DNA of 64,000 nt. Source: Paragonimus skrjabini miyazakii. Its lineage: Eukaryota; Platyhelminthes; Trematoda; Plagiorchiida; Troglotrematidae. The translations under genes and the position numbers were made by a program. Position 1 is the first letter of the stretch. Each line of letters begins with the position of its first letter. The DNA is taken from the NCBI GenBank assembly GCA_014338405.1, contig JTDE01002166.1, positions 37,080 through 101,079 on the forward strand. The letters are read 5' to 3'. The notes under the pieces are model-generated. The model had not been told where the DNA came from. It ran no database searches and was given only the letters and a program-made list of their open reading frames with translations. Shown here one piece after another: positions 27,046 to 39,400 of this stretch.

Positions 27046-30000
27046 ATAGGATGAATCAATCTTGTCTGATGTGAGGTAAGTGGTCAGTACGTTTACCTGT
27101 AACATAAACGAAACTCGAGCCAGCTGCAATTTTCAGGAAGAGACTGACCATGTAGGATTTTGCGATCTCCACAAAGAGATAAAGAGATTTTGGCGTGTCT
27201 TACTGTGCAACATTGAACGGAGCTTCACGATAGAGTGGTCAGATTTTAAAAAAATATTACGCGACTATGGACTGTGAGCAGTTGTCCGTGTGTATTCTTC
27301 CTGTTGCTATTGTACAGCGGAATATGTGTCAAACGACGAAGCTTTTGCCTCAACAAATCAAAAACAGACTATCTCGGCTGACTCGGGACCGGTCTGATCA
27401 GAACCAGTAACAGCCCAGATGTTGCACATCTTGCCAATACGAACCATCGCGTTGACCCAAAACAGGTGTTTTGCATAGTTTACGAAATTCCGGAGCTCCA
27501 CTCCGAGCTGGTCAAACAGCAAATGTTAGCAACCGTGGAAGCGATTGCCATTCGATTATGTAATCGGGTCCTTTGTTCTCAAAGTATGTTCCTACAGACC
27601 CTGCAGTCGTTATGACCAAAAGTTACACCACTGACGCCAACCTCGATTTCTCTGACCTGACTGTGAATAGATATCTAAATCACTTATCAAAGACACCAGT
27701 GACTTGTCGTTTGGGTGGCTTAACCTTTTTGTTTGGAAGTTTGTAATCCAGCATTCGGACCAATGAAAGTTTTCTCAATATTGATTTGGTTTTGCTGAAT
27801 ATATTTGACTTCAATGACCTGATGAAAAGGTAACGAAACAATTGTTCGTCACCATTGTCTCCTATGACTATGAGTATTTTCGTGAGACAACTGAGTTATG
27901 TTAAGGAAGACTACATCGAGACCTGCGTCCAGACGCTCTGGAAAGGTCACACTGTCATGCAGACCGACAGTAATTAGCAAGATGGTGTCAAATCGGTTTA
28001 AATCACCGCAATCAATGCATAATGCCATGTTGAGAACACTCATGGGAGCAACAAAACACCGTTAACAAACTTATCAAACTCATTGGCGGGATAGTTATAG
28101 GATAAATAAAGGCTACATGGTGCACGTGGACAAAAAACAGTTAAGACTCTGAATTTGGACTCAACAATTATGCAGCCCACATTACGGACATCACGAGAGA
28201 CCAGAGGAGCCATTGCTCAACGAAATCGGACCAACGGACGAAGGATGGCAGGCAGAAAACTCACCGATAGAAGGCACTGATCGCACATATGAAGCGGGCA
28301 GAAGTGCACACGACGTGTGATCAGAAACCAGGGGTTGTTGTGGATTGGAATTCTGAGTCATAAACGCGAGAGCGCGTGTAACATGGTTATTAGAGAGATG
28401 GACAATAAAGATTGTGCCTCATTGGACGCCTTTTCGCTACAATGTTTCGGAGAAAGTGTGTCTTCTCAACTTCGCCATTATCATGCTTCCGAAAGAAATA
28501 CAATTTGTTGATCAGCTTTTATACAACACAAACAAAATTGAAGCACAATTTCCAGAATAAATCGAATAGTGTACAGAATGAACGTATATCACACATTCAA
28601 TTAGTTTGTGTCTTTCGTCTTTTGCATTATATGACTTTCTTTAAAGTATGCGGTACAACGATCTCCAGAAACAAAATGTGTGAGGAATAAAATGAACCAT
28701 AAGTTTATCAAGTATGTCGGTCATCAATATTTCGGCAATTATAACGTATAAAAATGTAGTGTGTCCAATGAAGTTTTGAGCAAGTCAGGTTTTGTTCATG
28801 TTTAGTCTACTGGCAAATATTAACGAAATTTATGCCGAAGGATTTGGGAGCATGGGCTTATAGCTAATCTAACCAGAGATCGCTGGATGTTCTACTGGAC
28901 TCAGCTGCACGAACACTGCCACAAACATGGTCTATATGTATGTCATAGGCCAAAATATCCTCGGTATAGTTTGAACCTCCAGCGTATCTGGGAGTCACGC
29001 AGAATGTGGTCGAACACGGATGCATTAATAGCGATCAGAGTCCATAGTCCAACAATTTTAACCGTATTCTAAGCACAACAGATGATTTTAAATTTCATTT
29101 GAACATAGCCATTAGGTTTGGGAACGTTTTCTTTTTCAGTTTCACTAATTAGACCATGTTTCGATGAAAAACAGTTCATCTCAGTTATTCTATTCGAACA
29201 AAGTCTGTCGTTTGCCTAATAAATGCCACTATACACCACAGAAACAGCAAGTACCTGGATGTAAATATGTAGCCGAATTTTTAAGGCGGCCGCAACAGAA
29301 ATGTGAACAACATTTCAAGTCCGATGGCCTTGTAACTAGGTTTAGTTCAGTTTCCCTTTGAGCATTCTAGAAACCATAATCGCACACCAAAAAATTAAGA
29401 TATACATTTGGAAAACGTCTTTTTTGCATTGGCTGCGCCTTTAAATAAATCCTGTTTGTGAGCCATTCTGTACAAAAATCACCTGTGTGGACAAAGCTGA
29501 ACTTCACGGTGTCGATTAGATGAAATTTCAGTGTTGTCCATTGAAACAACATGGTTCAGTTTGCATTATATTGATATGATGTCAACTCGAAGTTCGGTTT
29601 CTATGTAGTTCTCTTTAGGACACTGCCTCTCGTTTCTACGGTGGTCGGTGATGATATGCTTTAACAAAAAACGATAATCAAGCTCGGTGCTTCTCATAAA
29701 TGGCCAGCCAACATGCATATTTAAGTGCAAAGTCTGCGACCAGTTGCATGTGTTGTTTAACTTACAGTGCTTAAATATAAAAAATGTGTCTGTTGTTGCA
29801 ATTAATTTGAGTCGGTTTCATACTGTTATTGGAAGGTGTTGAAGTAAACTTACAGTTAATGAGCTCAAGAGTGGGTGATGCATTCCGTCTTAAAAGTGCA
29901 TCCCCATAGAACCATGTGTGATAGTCACCCTTTTCCGAACATTCATTCTGATTTCATTTTTCTGCTGGCGTATATTACTGCATATTTTTTTGAACAGACA

Positions 30001-32733
30001 TTATCCGGACATTCTTCATGGGGATTTGATCAAAAACAAAAGATTTCGATTCTGATTGAATATTTTTGCATTAGACTTCCGCCAGAGGGCTCTGCGATGG
30101 TTTCGTTTGGATAAAACTGAGGGTCGCCGTTCCCTTATGTTCGTCTTACACACGGAGATTAACCGCTTAAGTTACAGTCACCGGTAGACTTTCACCTGCA
30201 AACCAGTTTAGCTATCTTTCATAATCTCAGGCACACTGAGTATAAGTCAAAATACCAGCTTTTAAGAGACACCAGATTTTGGGGCTGATGACACTTAAAA
30301 ACGATCAACCTGCACTGATGGCCTCTTCTGGAGGTCATAGGTGACCGTCCACAAATTCTTTTGGTAGCATTTCCTGTGAGCCATTACCAGGTCTCTAATC
30401 TCGTAGGTTGTTTAGCATGAATCTATAAGGCTTTCCTTAAAGCTTATTCTTTCTGAATCGTGTTTCATTTCTATGTAAGTCTATAATATCATGGTAATGC
30501 ACGCACAGTAGTTGTTGCTGCGCATCTACCGCAATCACTTACGCGACTGCTTAAATTAGTTCACGAAGAATAAACAGGTACCAATTAACGTTACACTGGT
30601 GTGATGCGGTCCTCTTTTATCTACTCTACAAAAATGAGCTCTTGATGTTGTTGCAAAATTATCAGCGAAACACTGTGTGGTCACAGAGTTTTCCACTGGG
30701 TGTGTGGCAGATTATCACCCAACCTTGTGAAAGAGTTCTGGTCCTCATGCCTACTTAAAACATCATGGTGGGAGTGGTTAGGTGCAACCTTGTTAACCGA
30801 TGTCATGCTTCTTATAAAATGAAAAACTTATGAGCCAAGCAATCTATAATTCTCGTATGTGCAAATTCCATAACTGTATTGTCTGTGTGATGAAGCTTTC
30901 AGGATCCAGTGTTAGACGATATGCATGGCGTTGTCTTGCTTCTGGTGATGTCCTGAACAAAAGGGAGGTATCAACTCCTTACTGCCTAACTTAGACCAGA
31001 TCACCTTAGATTAGCGTGGTAATCCACAATGTAAGTCAGCCCTTGCTAAACAATAACGGTTATCCAAAGCTAAACGTAGTCCACTGCTTCTTTTGTTACA
31101 AATAATTGCCACTGCAATCACGTTGAACTGCTCCCAAGAACGCAGTTTTTATTCTGCTGCAGTTAGCACTATGATTTGCAACATCAATCCCCCCGAACTC
31201 CCCTTCGTTCCGTAAATCCGTCATATTTCCTCATCCGCTTCTTCGTTTTCTTACTATTTCACTGTCATCAAAGTAGAAGGTAGTCGTTTTACTTAACGTG
31301 GGTTTTAAAATTTGCAAAGCAATGACAATCCAAGATATTGATGCAATCGTTCAACATACGAATGCCCTACTCCTCCAGTATTGATCTCGATTCCATATCA
31401 GTCAAAGACCGATCGATTCCGTTGGTCAATATCAAACGAGGACGTGCGATGAATGTTGAATAACAAACGTGTCTCAGTGATGGATTGTGGTTTTCAGCTG
31501 GTGTAATTAAACTTAAGCGAGCTGCATTCTACTTCTTCGAGACTTGTTTCAAAAGAACGGCTACGGTTACATCAGACTGTATTTCAACTAGATTACTGAA
31601 AGACAAGTCTCAAACTGAGTTACTACCGATCATTGAACATGCTTTGATACAAGAAATGGGCGGTACAACTGAAACCTTACTTATCGGACCATTTTCGTGG
31701 ATTCACTGTAGAAAGAATGCGTAACAAACCTCACTGAAATCCTTGTTGTTCAGCTGTCTGCTAAAGTTCCTCATTGAACAATGGGCTAACTCTAGTCAGT
31801 CGGTTAACAAAATTGGCCGTTTTTGTATTCTTCACGGTATGTTGCTAATATGAATGTCGTGAATTAAATCATCTGCTGCAAACCTAACGGCACCTCTTTG
31901 TACGACCGATGACCTAGAGAAAGTATGGACATTCGTGCGGACAGTAAACGCCTACAGAAAAATCATTCGGTTGTTTGAAATAACTAAGTGCGTAATTTGT
32001 TTGCTGAGTAAAACATTATCTCATAATGGATGTAATTTTCTTTTCTGTACTACTTTGAAATCAATCCAATAACCAACAATAGAAATGAATCTTGATTCAA
32101 GTTGCCACGTTATCTGAAAGATGTTCCGCAAGGACAACAAGTAAACAATTTTTAACCGATTTCCTGAATCATTTCTTTAGATTTTCAAGGGCATCTTGTA
32201 ATTAATTAGTCAACATGAATAATATGAGTGTGTTGGTGCACAACATTGACACCCATTAAGTTAAGTCAAACAGCTGAAATAATATTGATGTTAACAAATA
32301 TTGAGTGTTCGGACAGAGTTTCAATACCGTATTTCATACAAATAAGACCTGGTAATGTGGACGCACAGCTGTCTAGTCTGTTTATGTCTCAGGCACTAAA
32401 CAATATTTTTTCGTGTCACCACTCCCGTATCAAAGTTAGTGATAACAACATTTGTAGTCATCATTATAGAAACCTGGTTTACAACATTGCTTTTCAATAA
32501 CTTACTGCTCCTAACCTTCATTCAGTTGAATATCGAGAATAATTCTTTCAGGATTCTCTTATACTCGTTTACCAGACGGAATGTTTAGACTTTTTGTGGC
32601 AAGCCTACCTGAAGAGAGTTTACATATGTTGCACGATTAGAGGAGATAAGTCAGTCGTGGTTCAGTATCAGACTTTAATTGGATTGAGATGCGAAATACA
32701 AATCGGTCGGTCATTATGCTATTGCAGAAGAAC
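27046..32733. other. No gene recognised
   Basis: About 5.7 kb of AT-rich DNA with no recognised gene or repeat. Open stretches, for example 31485-31724 (+), 29875-30114 (+) and 27080-27277 (+), are short and show no motif. They are not called. Confidence 0.4.
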
Positions 32734-33010
32734 AGTGGGAAATTTGGTTAATTTCAAGTTGTACATCATTCATATTTGTTCGCAGTGTTCGCAATCAGAT
32801 AGACTTTTAAGCCAGGCTCTTTCGAATAGATGCACTAGACTCAAGTTTTGCTCTCATTAGAGCTCGTCAGTAGTGTATATCTCAGCCACGGCTGGGGTTA
32901 GAATTCTGGTTCCGCTTTCATGAGACAACCGTGTTAACCACTGCGCTATTGACCTTGCACTAGGCACGACTGACTAATGGTTTGATTAAAACTGAGCACA
33001 AGGTTTATTC
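32734..33010 (-). repeat. tRNA-headed SINE, copy S4 (left arm of inverted pair)
   Basis: A well-preserved minus-strand copy. The A-box-like 'atagcgcagtggttaac' (rc of 32933-32949) is near-canonical. The B-box region and an almost intact hammerhead (32831-32877) follow, then the body down to 'aacttgaaattaacc' (rc near 32747). It faces copy S5 in inverted orientation; similarity of the two arms continues to about 33058. Confidence 0.8.
32831..32877 (-). ncRNA. Hammerhead-ribozyme motif of SINE S4
   Basis: Minus strand: CACTA / CTGACGAG / CTCTAATGAGAGC / AAAA / CTTGAG / TC / TAGTG. Helix I has 5 contiguous pairs. Helix II has 5 pairs with an AAUG loop. Helix III has A-U, C-G and U-A with a 2-nt loop. 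Cleavage would follow GUC. The one fault is G12 changed to A (AAAA for GAAA), which should block catalysis. Confidence 0.65.
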
Positions 33011-33364
33011 GCACCAATTCTTAATTGGTGCACTGAAATCCCCAGTCGTCTTTTCACTTATTTTAATGTACAAAGTGACGTGAAACAGAAACATGTGAGA
33101 GCAAGCAAGCTGCGTTTGATCATTATGCTAATCGTGAATAACTGGGAAGAGAGTGGATAGAATGTTACTGTCCACAAGAATTTTTGACCAAAGACCTCTG
33201 TCAGAGAAATCAATGGACCTGAGTTTCTACCTTTCACTGGTGTCGGATTAATACTGGGACTAGTGGGGATTTTTACAGACGCTAACAGTGTCGCTCAGCA
33301 AAACAGTGAAAAGACGGCTGAGGATTTCAGCGCATTAATTAAGAATTGGTGCGAATAGTCCTTG

Positions 33365-33830
33365 TGCTCAGTTGTAATTAAACCATTAGTCGGTCGTGCC
33401 TAGTGCGTGGTCAATAGCGCAGTGGTCAACACGGTAGCCAGACTTATAACCCCAGCCGTGGCTGGGATGTACACTACTGACGAGCTCTAATGTGAGCAAA
33501 ACTTGAGTCTAGTGCTTCTGTTCGAAACAGCCTGGCTCAAAAGTCTATCTGAGTGCAAAGACTGTGAACAAATATGGGTGATGCTAAACTTGAAATCAAC
33601 CAAATCTCCGACTTCCCATCAATAATCTAAAATATCGCCTAACAGGTTTAATGAGACTGAAGATTTCGGCCTGTCTAGGATGTCCACAACCGCGCGATTA
33701 TCGATTGGAGTTAACAGACATTAACCGTGTTTCCCATCGAGACGATCGGGCGACCTGACAATTGTGTTATCGTTAGTGAGCAAGGAATTTCAGGCAGTCT
33801 CACGACATACCCGTGTGACACTAATGCATT
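33365..33830 (+). repeat. tRNA-headed SINE, copy S5 (longest body)
   Basis: The A-box-like 'atagcgcagtggtcaac' (33413-33429), the B-box area 'cttataaccccagccgtggc' and the hammerhead at 33469-33515 come first. The body 'cttgaaatcaaccaaatctc' (about 33590) and a tail matching S7 follow; the tail has 'cgcgcgattatcgattggag' and 'atcgagacgatc'. The last 60 bp resemble a decayed SINE leader (ttagtgagcaaggaa, gtgtgaca), as if a second unit once followed. The monomer length implied by S5 and the S7/S8 junction is roughly 420 bp. Confidence 0.8.
33469..33515 (+). ncRNA. Hammerhead-ribozyme motif of SINE S5
   Basis: Plus strand: ACACTA / CTGACGAG / CTCTAATGTGAGC / AAAA / CTTGAG / TC / TAGTGC. Helix I has 5 strong pairs, helix II 4 pairs plus a U-U, helix III 3 pairs with a 2-nt loop. 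The CUGACGA segment is intact. G12 is A, as in S4 and S6, so cleavage is not expected from this copy. Confidence 0.65.
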
Positions 33831-35594
33831 CACCAGCAGACCCTGCTCCAGTAGATTGTGATCCGTGCCAATTCTATGATTTTTAAATGACCTAATTGAC
33901 TCGTTATAATTTTTCCATATTGCACACACTTACCCTATGTAGGTGTAAAACCTTAATGAGAATTACCGAAAACAACTGTTTGTAAAATTGGCTTATTGTT
34001 AAGTATACGAAAATCTAGCGAGAAGTTTAATTTAATGTCTATACTACATGTGTCAAAACCTTAATTGCAATCAACCATTTTATTTATTTCACCTTCACGA
34101 TTATATTGAGTGTCCGTAGGATGATCACACTTTCAACTCGGAAGGGAAAAAGAAATGAGGCGTTCTTTTTGCTAACTTTTTTTTTGATGTGGTGACCAGT
34201 ATGTAGTGGTGTATAACACATTCGGATCTGTTTAACTACGAAGCAACCTGTGAAAATGTCGGGTTTTCGAGTTATCCCGTTGTTGAAAGTTGAAGAGCAT
34301 AAAAATATACGATTACTTCTTAGTTGACAGCATTATTTATTGCATGTAAGTTATCTACTCGTCCACATACTCATGGTAAGTTGCCATCTGTAGCCAGCCG
34401 TATAACACAATACAGATGTGGTTTGATTTCCAATGAAATTTACATAGTCCACAGAAACCATAGGCATCAACCATTAGTAAACTTTACCTACTGTTGTGTG
34501 ATTTTGATAAATTTGTGAGTAACACGACACTGACAGACACACAACTAAATATTTTTTAACTGTTTCGATCGCTAACAATGTGGGTAAAAAAACATGGAAT
34601 ACCACTGGTCCGGACATGTTATAATAAGCTTATCTGAAAATAAACTCTTCCTACACTTTCGTTTTGCACCGTACACCAGAGTCACTCGCACTGAAGTCTA
34701 TGCCAAAATTAAACACGCCGCCTACTTAAAACGGAATAAATAAACTGAGGAATGTATAATCGACATGTTAACCCGTAATCATCGATTCGAAACGTGACAC
34801 TTGGTGAACAGTTGTTCCGTATGAATCACTTTCTGACTGTAGTTATCTGATGAGCCCAGGCAAGGACAAAACCATTCTTTGTGGATTGGTTCAAAATTTC
34901 GCAACGTCTGTCCGTAGGTACTGTTTTGGCTATGTAATCAGTGCAGCCCAATAAGTCAAGATGAGCTATGTTGAGAAAAATACCACATAATAATATCAGG
35001 CCTAAGAAAAGTTCTTTTAATGTTTTGGTCGAAATTAATTTTCATAAGACCGACGATCCTCTAACCCGATGATGGTTGCCTAAATTCATTTTGCTTTGAA
35101 TGTAGCAAACACGCTCCAAGTAATGAGATGGTAATTGGCCGGCGACATCAAAAAATGTGTTTACATGTTTACCCCAAGTATTTCTTTCCAACTATTGCCA
35201 GTCAAAGGCGAAGGTTGCTCAACTCACGAATCCCATTATCCACGTTTTCATATGCTCTTTATTGACACTTAGTTAAACCATCTTATTGATAAATTGAGTA
35301 CTTGAGTATTTAGTCTGCATTGAGCTACTGCAAGGGTTTGTAATTATTTAGCTACCACTTGCTTATATACTCGAATCCGAAATGTCACTTGATTACCCTC
35401 CACTGTGTGGTATGCTGAATTTCGGCACTTCTATTACGTTAGATGATAACTGCTAAAATTATGTTATAGCATCACTTAGCGATAATACATATATTTTGTT
35501 TAATTTTTACCGGGTACTATCCACTACTGCCTACATCTTATTTGCGGAATTCCTAGGGACTGAATGAAAACTTGAAGGTCATGGGGCTGGGATT
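33831..35594. other. No gene recognised
   Basis: AT-rich DNA without a recognised gene. One isolated hammerhead-like string (CTGATGAGCCC, then GGACAAAAC) lies at about 34846-34900; see findings. Confidence 0.4.
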
Positions 35595-36400
35595 TGTTTG
35601 TATCGTCATCATCATCACAGACAGCAATACATCGGTAGTTCAAACTGATGCTCAGCTGCTACATAGCTACGAAGGAAAAAAGGTAAATCCTGCACAGTGA
35701 GGGAAGAAAAAGACAGAAATGAGATAGGAAAGAACCTAACTACTAAAAACAGCCACGTTTATATTCAAAAATTCAGCATCGAGATGCCTACACCTTGCAT
35801 ACAAACAACCGGGTCATACGCAAGACAGTCTTTTTAAAGCATTCACTGCACCGCACCTTTAAGTGCACTCATCTCACGGACAAATCGGCCAAACAACAAC
35901 ATTCCCGCCGCTGAGTTCGATTAGCCGTCATCTCACCCAAAGTCTCCAGCCACCGACTCTGTGAGTCGCAATGGTTTCAGTTCAGAAGACAAACCTGACC
36001 TGTAGTGGTCAACGCCTTGGTGAACGACTCCAGTTTTTCACGCCCGGACATCATCTGTCCACTTCGCACCCTGCGCCAGTAGGTTGCAGCATCGGCAGCG
36101 TGCTGGGTGTGGCAGACGACTAGCTGGCATCCTTAATACATGACCCAGATATTTACGTCTGTGTAAACATAAGGATTAAGCAGAAAATCTCGTTTGGTAG
36201 TCACTAACAAGTACTCGCTCCCTAACCTGCTCATTGGTTACTCGCTGGTGTCACCTGATACAAGCGATTGAACGCAGATATCGGTGGTCATCTACCTGAA
36301 GACGGTTCACGTCTTGTACTGTAAGCGGTCGGGTTTCGCTGCCATCAAACTTTACCCAACATGACGGCATTCTGATCAAATATCCACCACCTGGAAGTTC
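35595..36400 (-). mobile_element. RTE-like LINE, 5'-truncated 3' end (copy L2)
   Basis: Read right to left this gives a broken LINE C-terminus. GSETRPLTVQDVNRLQV and DDHRYLRSIACIR (about 36350-36240) come first, then LGHVLRMPASRLP (about 36135-36110) and a SRWLETLGEMTANRTQ-like block (about 35960-35920, in a shifted frame). A roughly 300-bp 3' untranslated region ends in a GAT-rich tail at 35595. The blocks match the LINE at 56665-59125 in order (LYGSKTWPV, FDHRFLHQLAHI, LRWLGHVLS, RWLETLSEM). Frames shift repeatedly, so it is long dead. The untranslated region is the same as in the fragments at 45601 and 46373. Confidence 0.8.
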
Positions 36401-39400
36401 ACATCTGTGCAAGTGTTACCCACAGTAACCGAGAGATTTCTTAGCACAAAATTTTAACCTGATCTGTTCACCTATAGCATTACTAAGAAGTACAGTTAGT
36501 TGGAATGGTGTCAGTTCATCCAAACCTATCACTGTTCTAATTGTACCGTATCCCCCGACAGTGAACAATTTCTTTTAGTTCAAATTACGCTGCTTTATCT
36601 ATCCTTCATCATTTGAGTGTGGGGGTGGTTAACGCTGATATACAACTATTGAACAATCAGCAAAAATGATGCAAAAGGCTATGGTTTTTATAAGCGAAGA
36701 AAAGCTAATGAACGAGATCTAAGTTTCAACGGAGAAATTACGACTAAACTTAAGCTTGTGCCATCATGATCCCACAATCAGTTTGAAGAGGATCACTCGA
36801 TGTTTAGTATATCTGGCAAAAAAGTAGTTTTTTAACTCATTCTAAAATCGATGAATATTACGGAAAAAAATACTTTTCCGGATGCTCATCGTTGCTTACC
36901 TTAGGACTATAATTAATGGCACTGACATAGAATGACATGATATATTCTCAACGTATAGTACACAATGAATCCAAACAAAAGTATAGTCCGCCGTATTAAA
37001 GAGTATAACTCAGTGATTATTACAAATAGAATTTCGGACTCTTTCAGTCTTAGTCTGCGTAAACCGGCGAGTAGTGGCTAATTGCAGTCATCAATACACA
37101 TAGGAGGTAACTATGTTGCGATTCAACTATATTCATTCCCAAGGAAGTTATGTCCATATGAATGGTGGCCCACATACAATATCCGCAGCTCATAACGCGA
37201 AGAGTTGTCTGTTATACTGCTGCTTAGAATAGGTATACCTGCCAAATTCACACAAGGATGAAATTAATCGTGAATCACCAGGCAGAGGGCAAACTTTACG
37301 AAATTTCGTAATTGCTGTTTACGTCCCAGACTATTGACAGGTGTAGAACAGATACCTGCATGTATGTCATTAGTTACTTTCTCTCACGGCTCTATTCATG
37401 CCTCTCAAAAAGAGTTGTTGTTTTTGTCGTTTTTTTGACGTGATAAAAGTAGATTACTTTCAATTCCACATTGTGCAGTACTAATATTGTAGCATTTGGT
37501 AAACGAGAAACACACCATATCATATTTATGCACGTGATACAGGTAGGTTCTTTACATGCAAAATGTGCTACCACATGTATAAAACTGTGATATTTCGATA
37601 AAGGGAAAATTTTAGTAACTACATTTACAAGATTACAGCTGTGTAAACGCAGTCAGGCTTATCAACTGGCGTTGTTTCTTTGGATGTATTATTGAGGTAT
37701 TTTTCTGTTCGACGTTGGTGAATTCAATAATCATTTCGAGAAATCGAAATTAGGTAGTCACTTGTCAAAGTGTTTAACTATTTATGAATACATAATCAAC
37801 ATCTTAAGAAGTTATTCGAGCACCATTTATTTAATAAGTCACAACTGAATAAATCTTGGTATTCAAATAACTATTATATCGGAAGAAGTAGAAAGATGAT
37901 TCTTATCAAGGGACCAACATTCAATATAACTTAAACCATTTGTCCACGTTTGTTCATACTAATTGTTTGTTGGACACTCTGGATTCCCCAAAATTGTTCT
38001 AGACATTTCTATTTGCTTTCAGATTTAACTTCACTACACATCTTAAGCATCCCATCGTCATCCCATGTAAATGTTTGTTTTACCAACCTATGGTCATAAA
38101 TTGCATCGGCAACCAACGGAACTGGTTTAGTACAAGTAAGTGAATAGATTTTTAAGACTGTTATTTAGGAAAAGTGAAGTAGAAGAAGAAATCGAAGATA
38201 TAAAGTGGTGAAGGTTTAAACCGTGATAACTTGTTGGAAAACTTTAATCGTTCACCCTTACACTGACGTTTATTCGTACTGTCAATAAGGTTAACGTGAA
38301 TGTTTGTGCCAGTTTCTCCAAACTGTAATAACAGTGACGTTAGGGACAACTCTCAGTATTTTACTATGTAAGACAGCTTGTGTGATTACACTTCACAATA
38401 TATTTTGTTTGCTTACCAAACATTTTACAGTTGAACTTAGAAATTTCACAATAAAGTCCATACAGTTTGATAGCGGCATACACAACAGATGAAATTTGTC
38501 AACCAGGCCACATTATGGGTTTTGAAATGATGTGAGAAACATGATGGTTTGTTCAAAGTACTCTGGTGTATGAGTTTCAGTACACTTTTTAAGTTCATTT
38601 CACCGCGGCTGATGAGTAAACATATCTCATTGTTGGCATTAAGAGAGCAAAAGAGACTGACAAAACTAGGTCACCACCTGAGTTCTAGCGAGTATTATGT
38701 TTTGGGGTGGATGACAGTATTCCAAATACTCATACACGTCAGTATACTCACAGATAACAGCTATCATCCTTACTTTCAGTCTGTTGGACAATATAGTTAA
38801 TACCGCACTATACACAGCTGACTAGTAATTTGAGTGCCACATTGGGTGATCTTATCTGCACCCCACGTTGGTATCCTTCTTCACTCCGATAATCCAATTC
38901 CTGTAGCCCTACGCTCTTATCTAGCAAAGGTATCCTGTTCCACAATGACCAGTTGGTTTTCCTGCTATCTGGCCACTTAATCCCGGTTCCACAAACTCGT
39001 TTTCTTCATCACGTCTGTTATGCAATAACAGTAACAATAACAATAATAGTAATGTATTTTTACACGGACGTTCATCATTCTTAGTAAGTTCGTTCACAGT
39101 TTCTTCAAGCAGTTGACTTGAATCGCTCTGTACACTGTGTTAAGTTACCAAAGATACTGATCGTTTTATCTATGGGTGATATAGGCAATCCAGTATTCAC
39201 AACTATCTTGTGTTCGATTGCCTCTGACAATTTCTGATTGTTACAAGCTGATCATAAAGGTAAGCAACTTGCTTCGCATTACACCATTTTCCGTAGGCAG
39301 TGTGATTTGAAATGCAAGTAGGCAACTTTATCTCGATCTACCAACCTTGTGTTTTCAGTGTTAATTGTAAACCCACATGTTTCAAAATAGATGTACATGT

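Larger units (their letters stand above)
32734..33626. repeat. Large inverted repeat made of two SINE copies
   Basis: The left arm (32734-33058) and right arm (33304-33626) are reverse complements with scattered mismatches. They are separated by about 245 bp of unrelated DNA. The arms contain S4 and S5 plus a shared 55-bp flank with 'gcaccaattcttaattggtg', itself a perfect 8-bp hairpin (33012-33030). The shared flank outside the SINE suggests duplication of a SINE with its neighbouring DNA, not two independent insertions. Confidence 0.75.

Noticed and set aside
20450..28290. 'acgaaggatg' with flanks at about 20466 and 28238 as a dispersed repeat
   Set aside because: Only scattered matches around the core; not enough to define a family.
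38617..38640. CTGATGAG near 38617 as a hammerhead
   Set aside because: No GAAA or helix II follows on the same strand.
851..39290. The string 'ggtaagcaactt' at about 848, 11502 and 39258 as a repeat family
   Set aside because: Similarity does not extend beyond about 20 bases.
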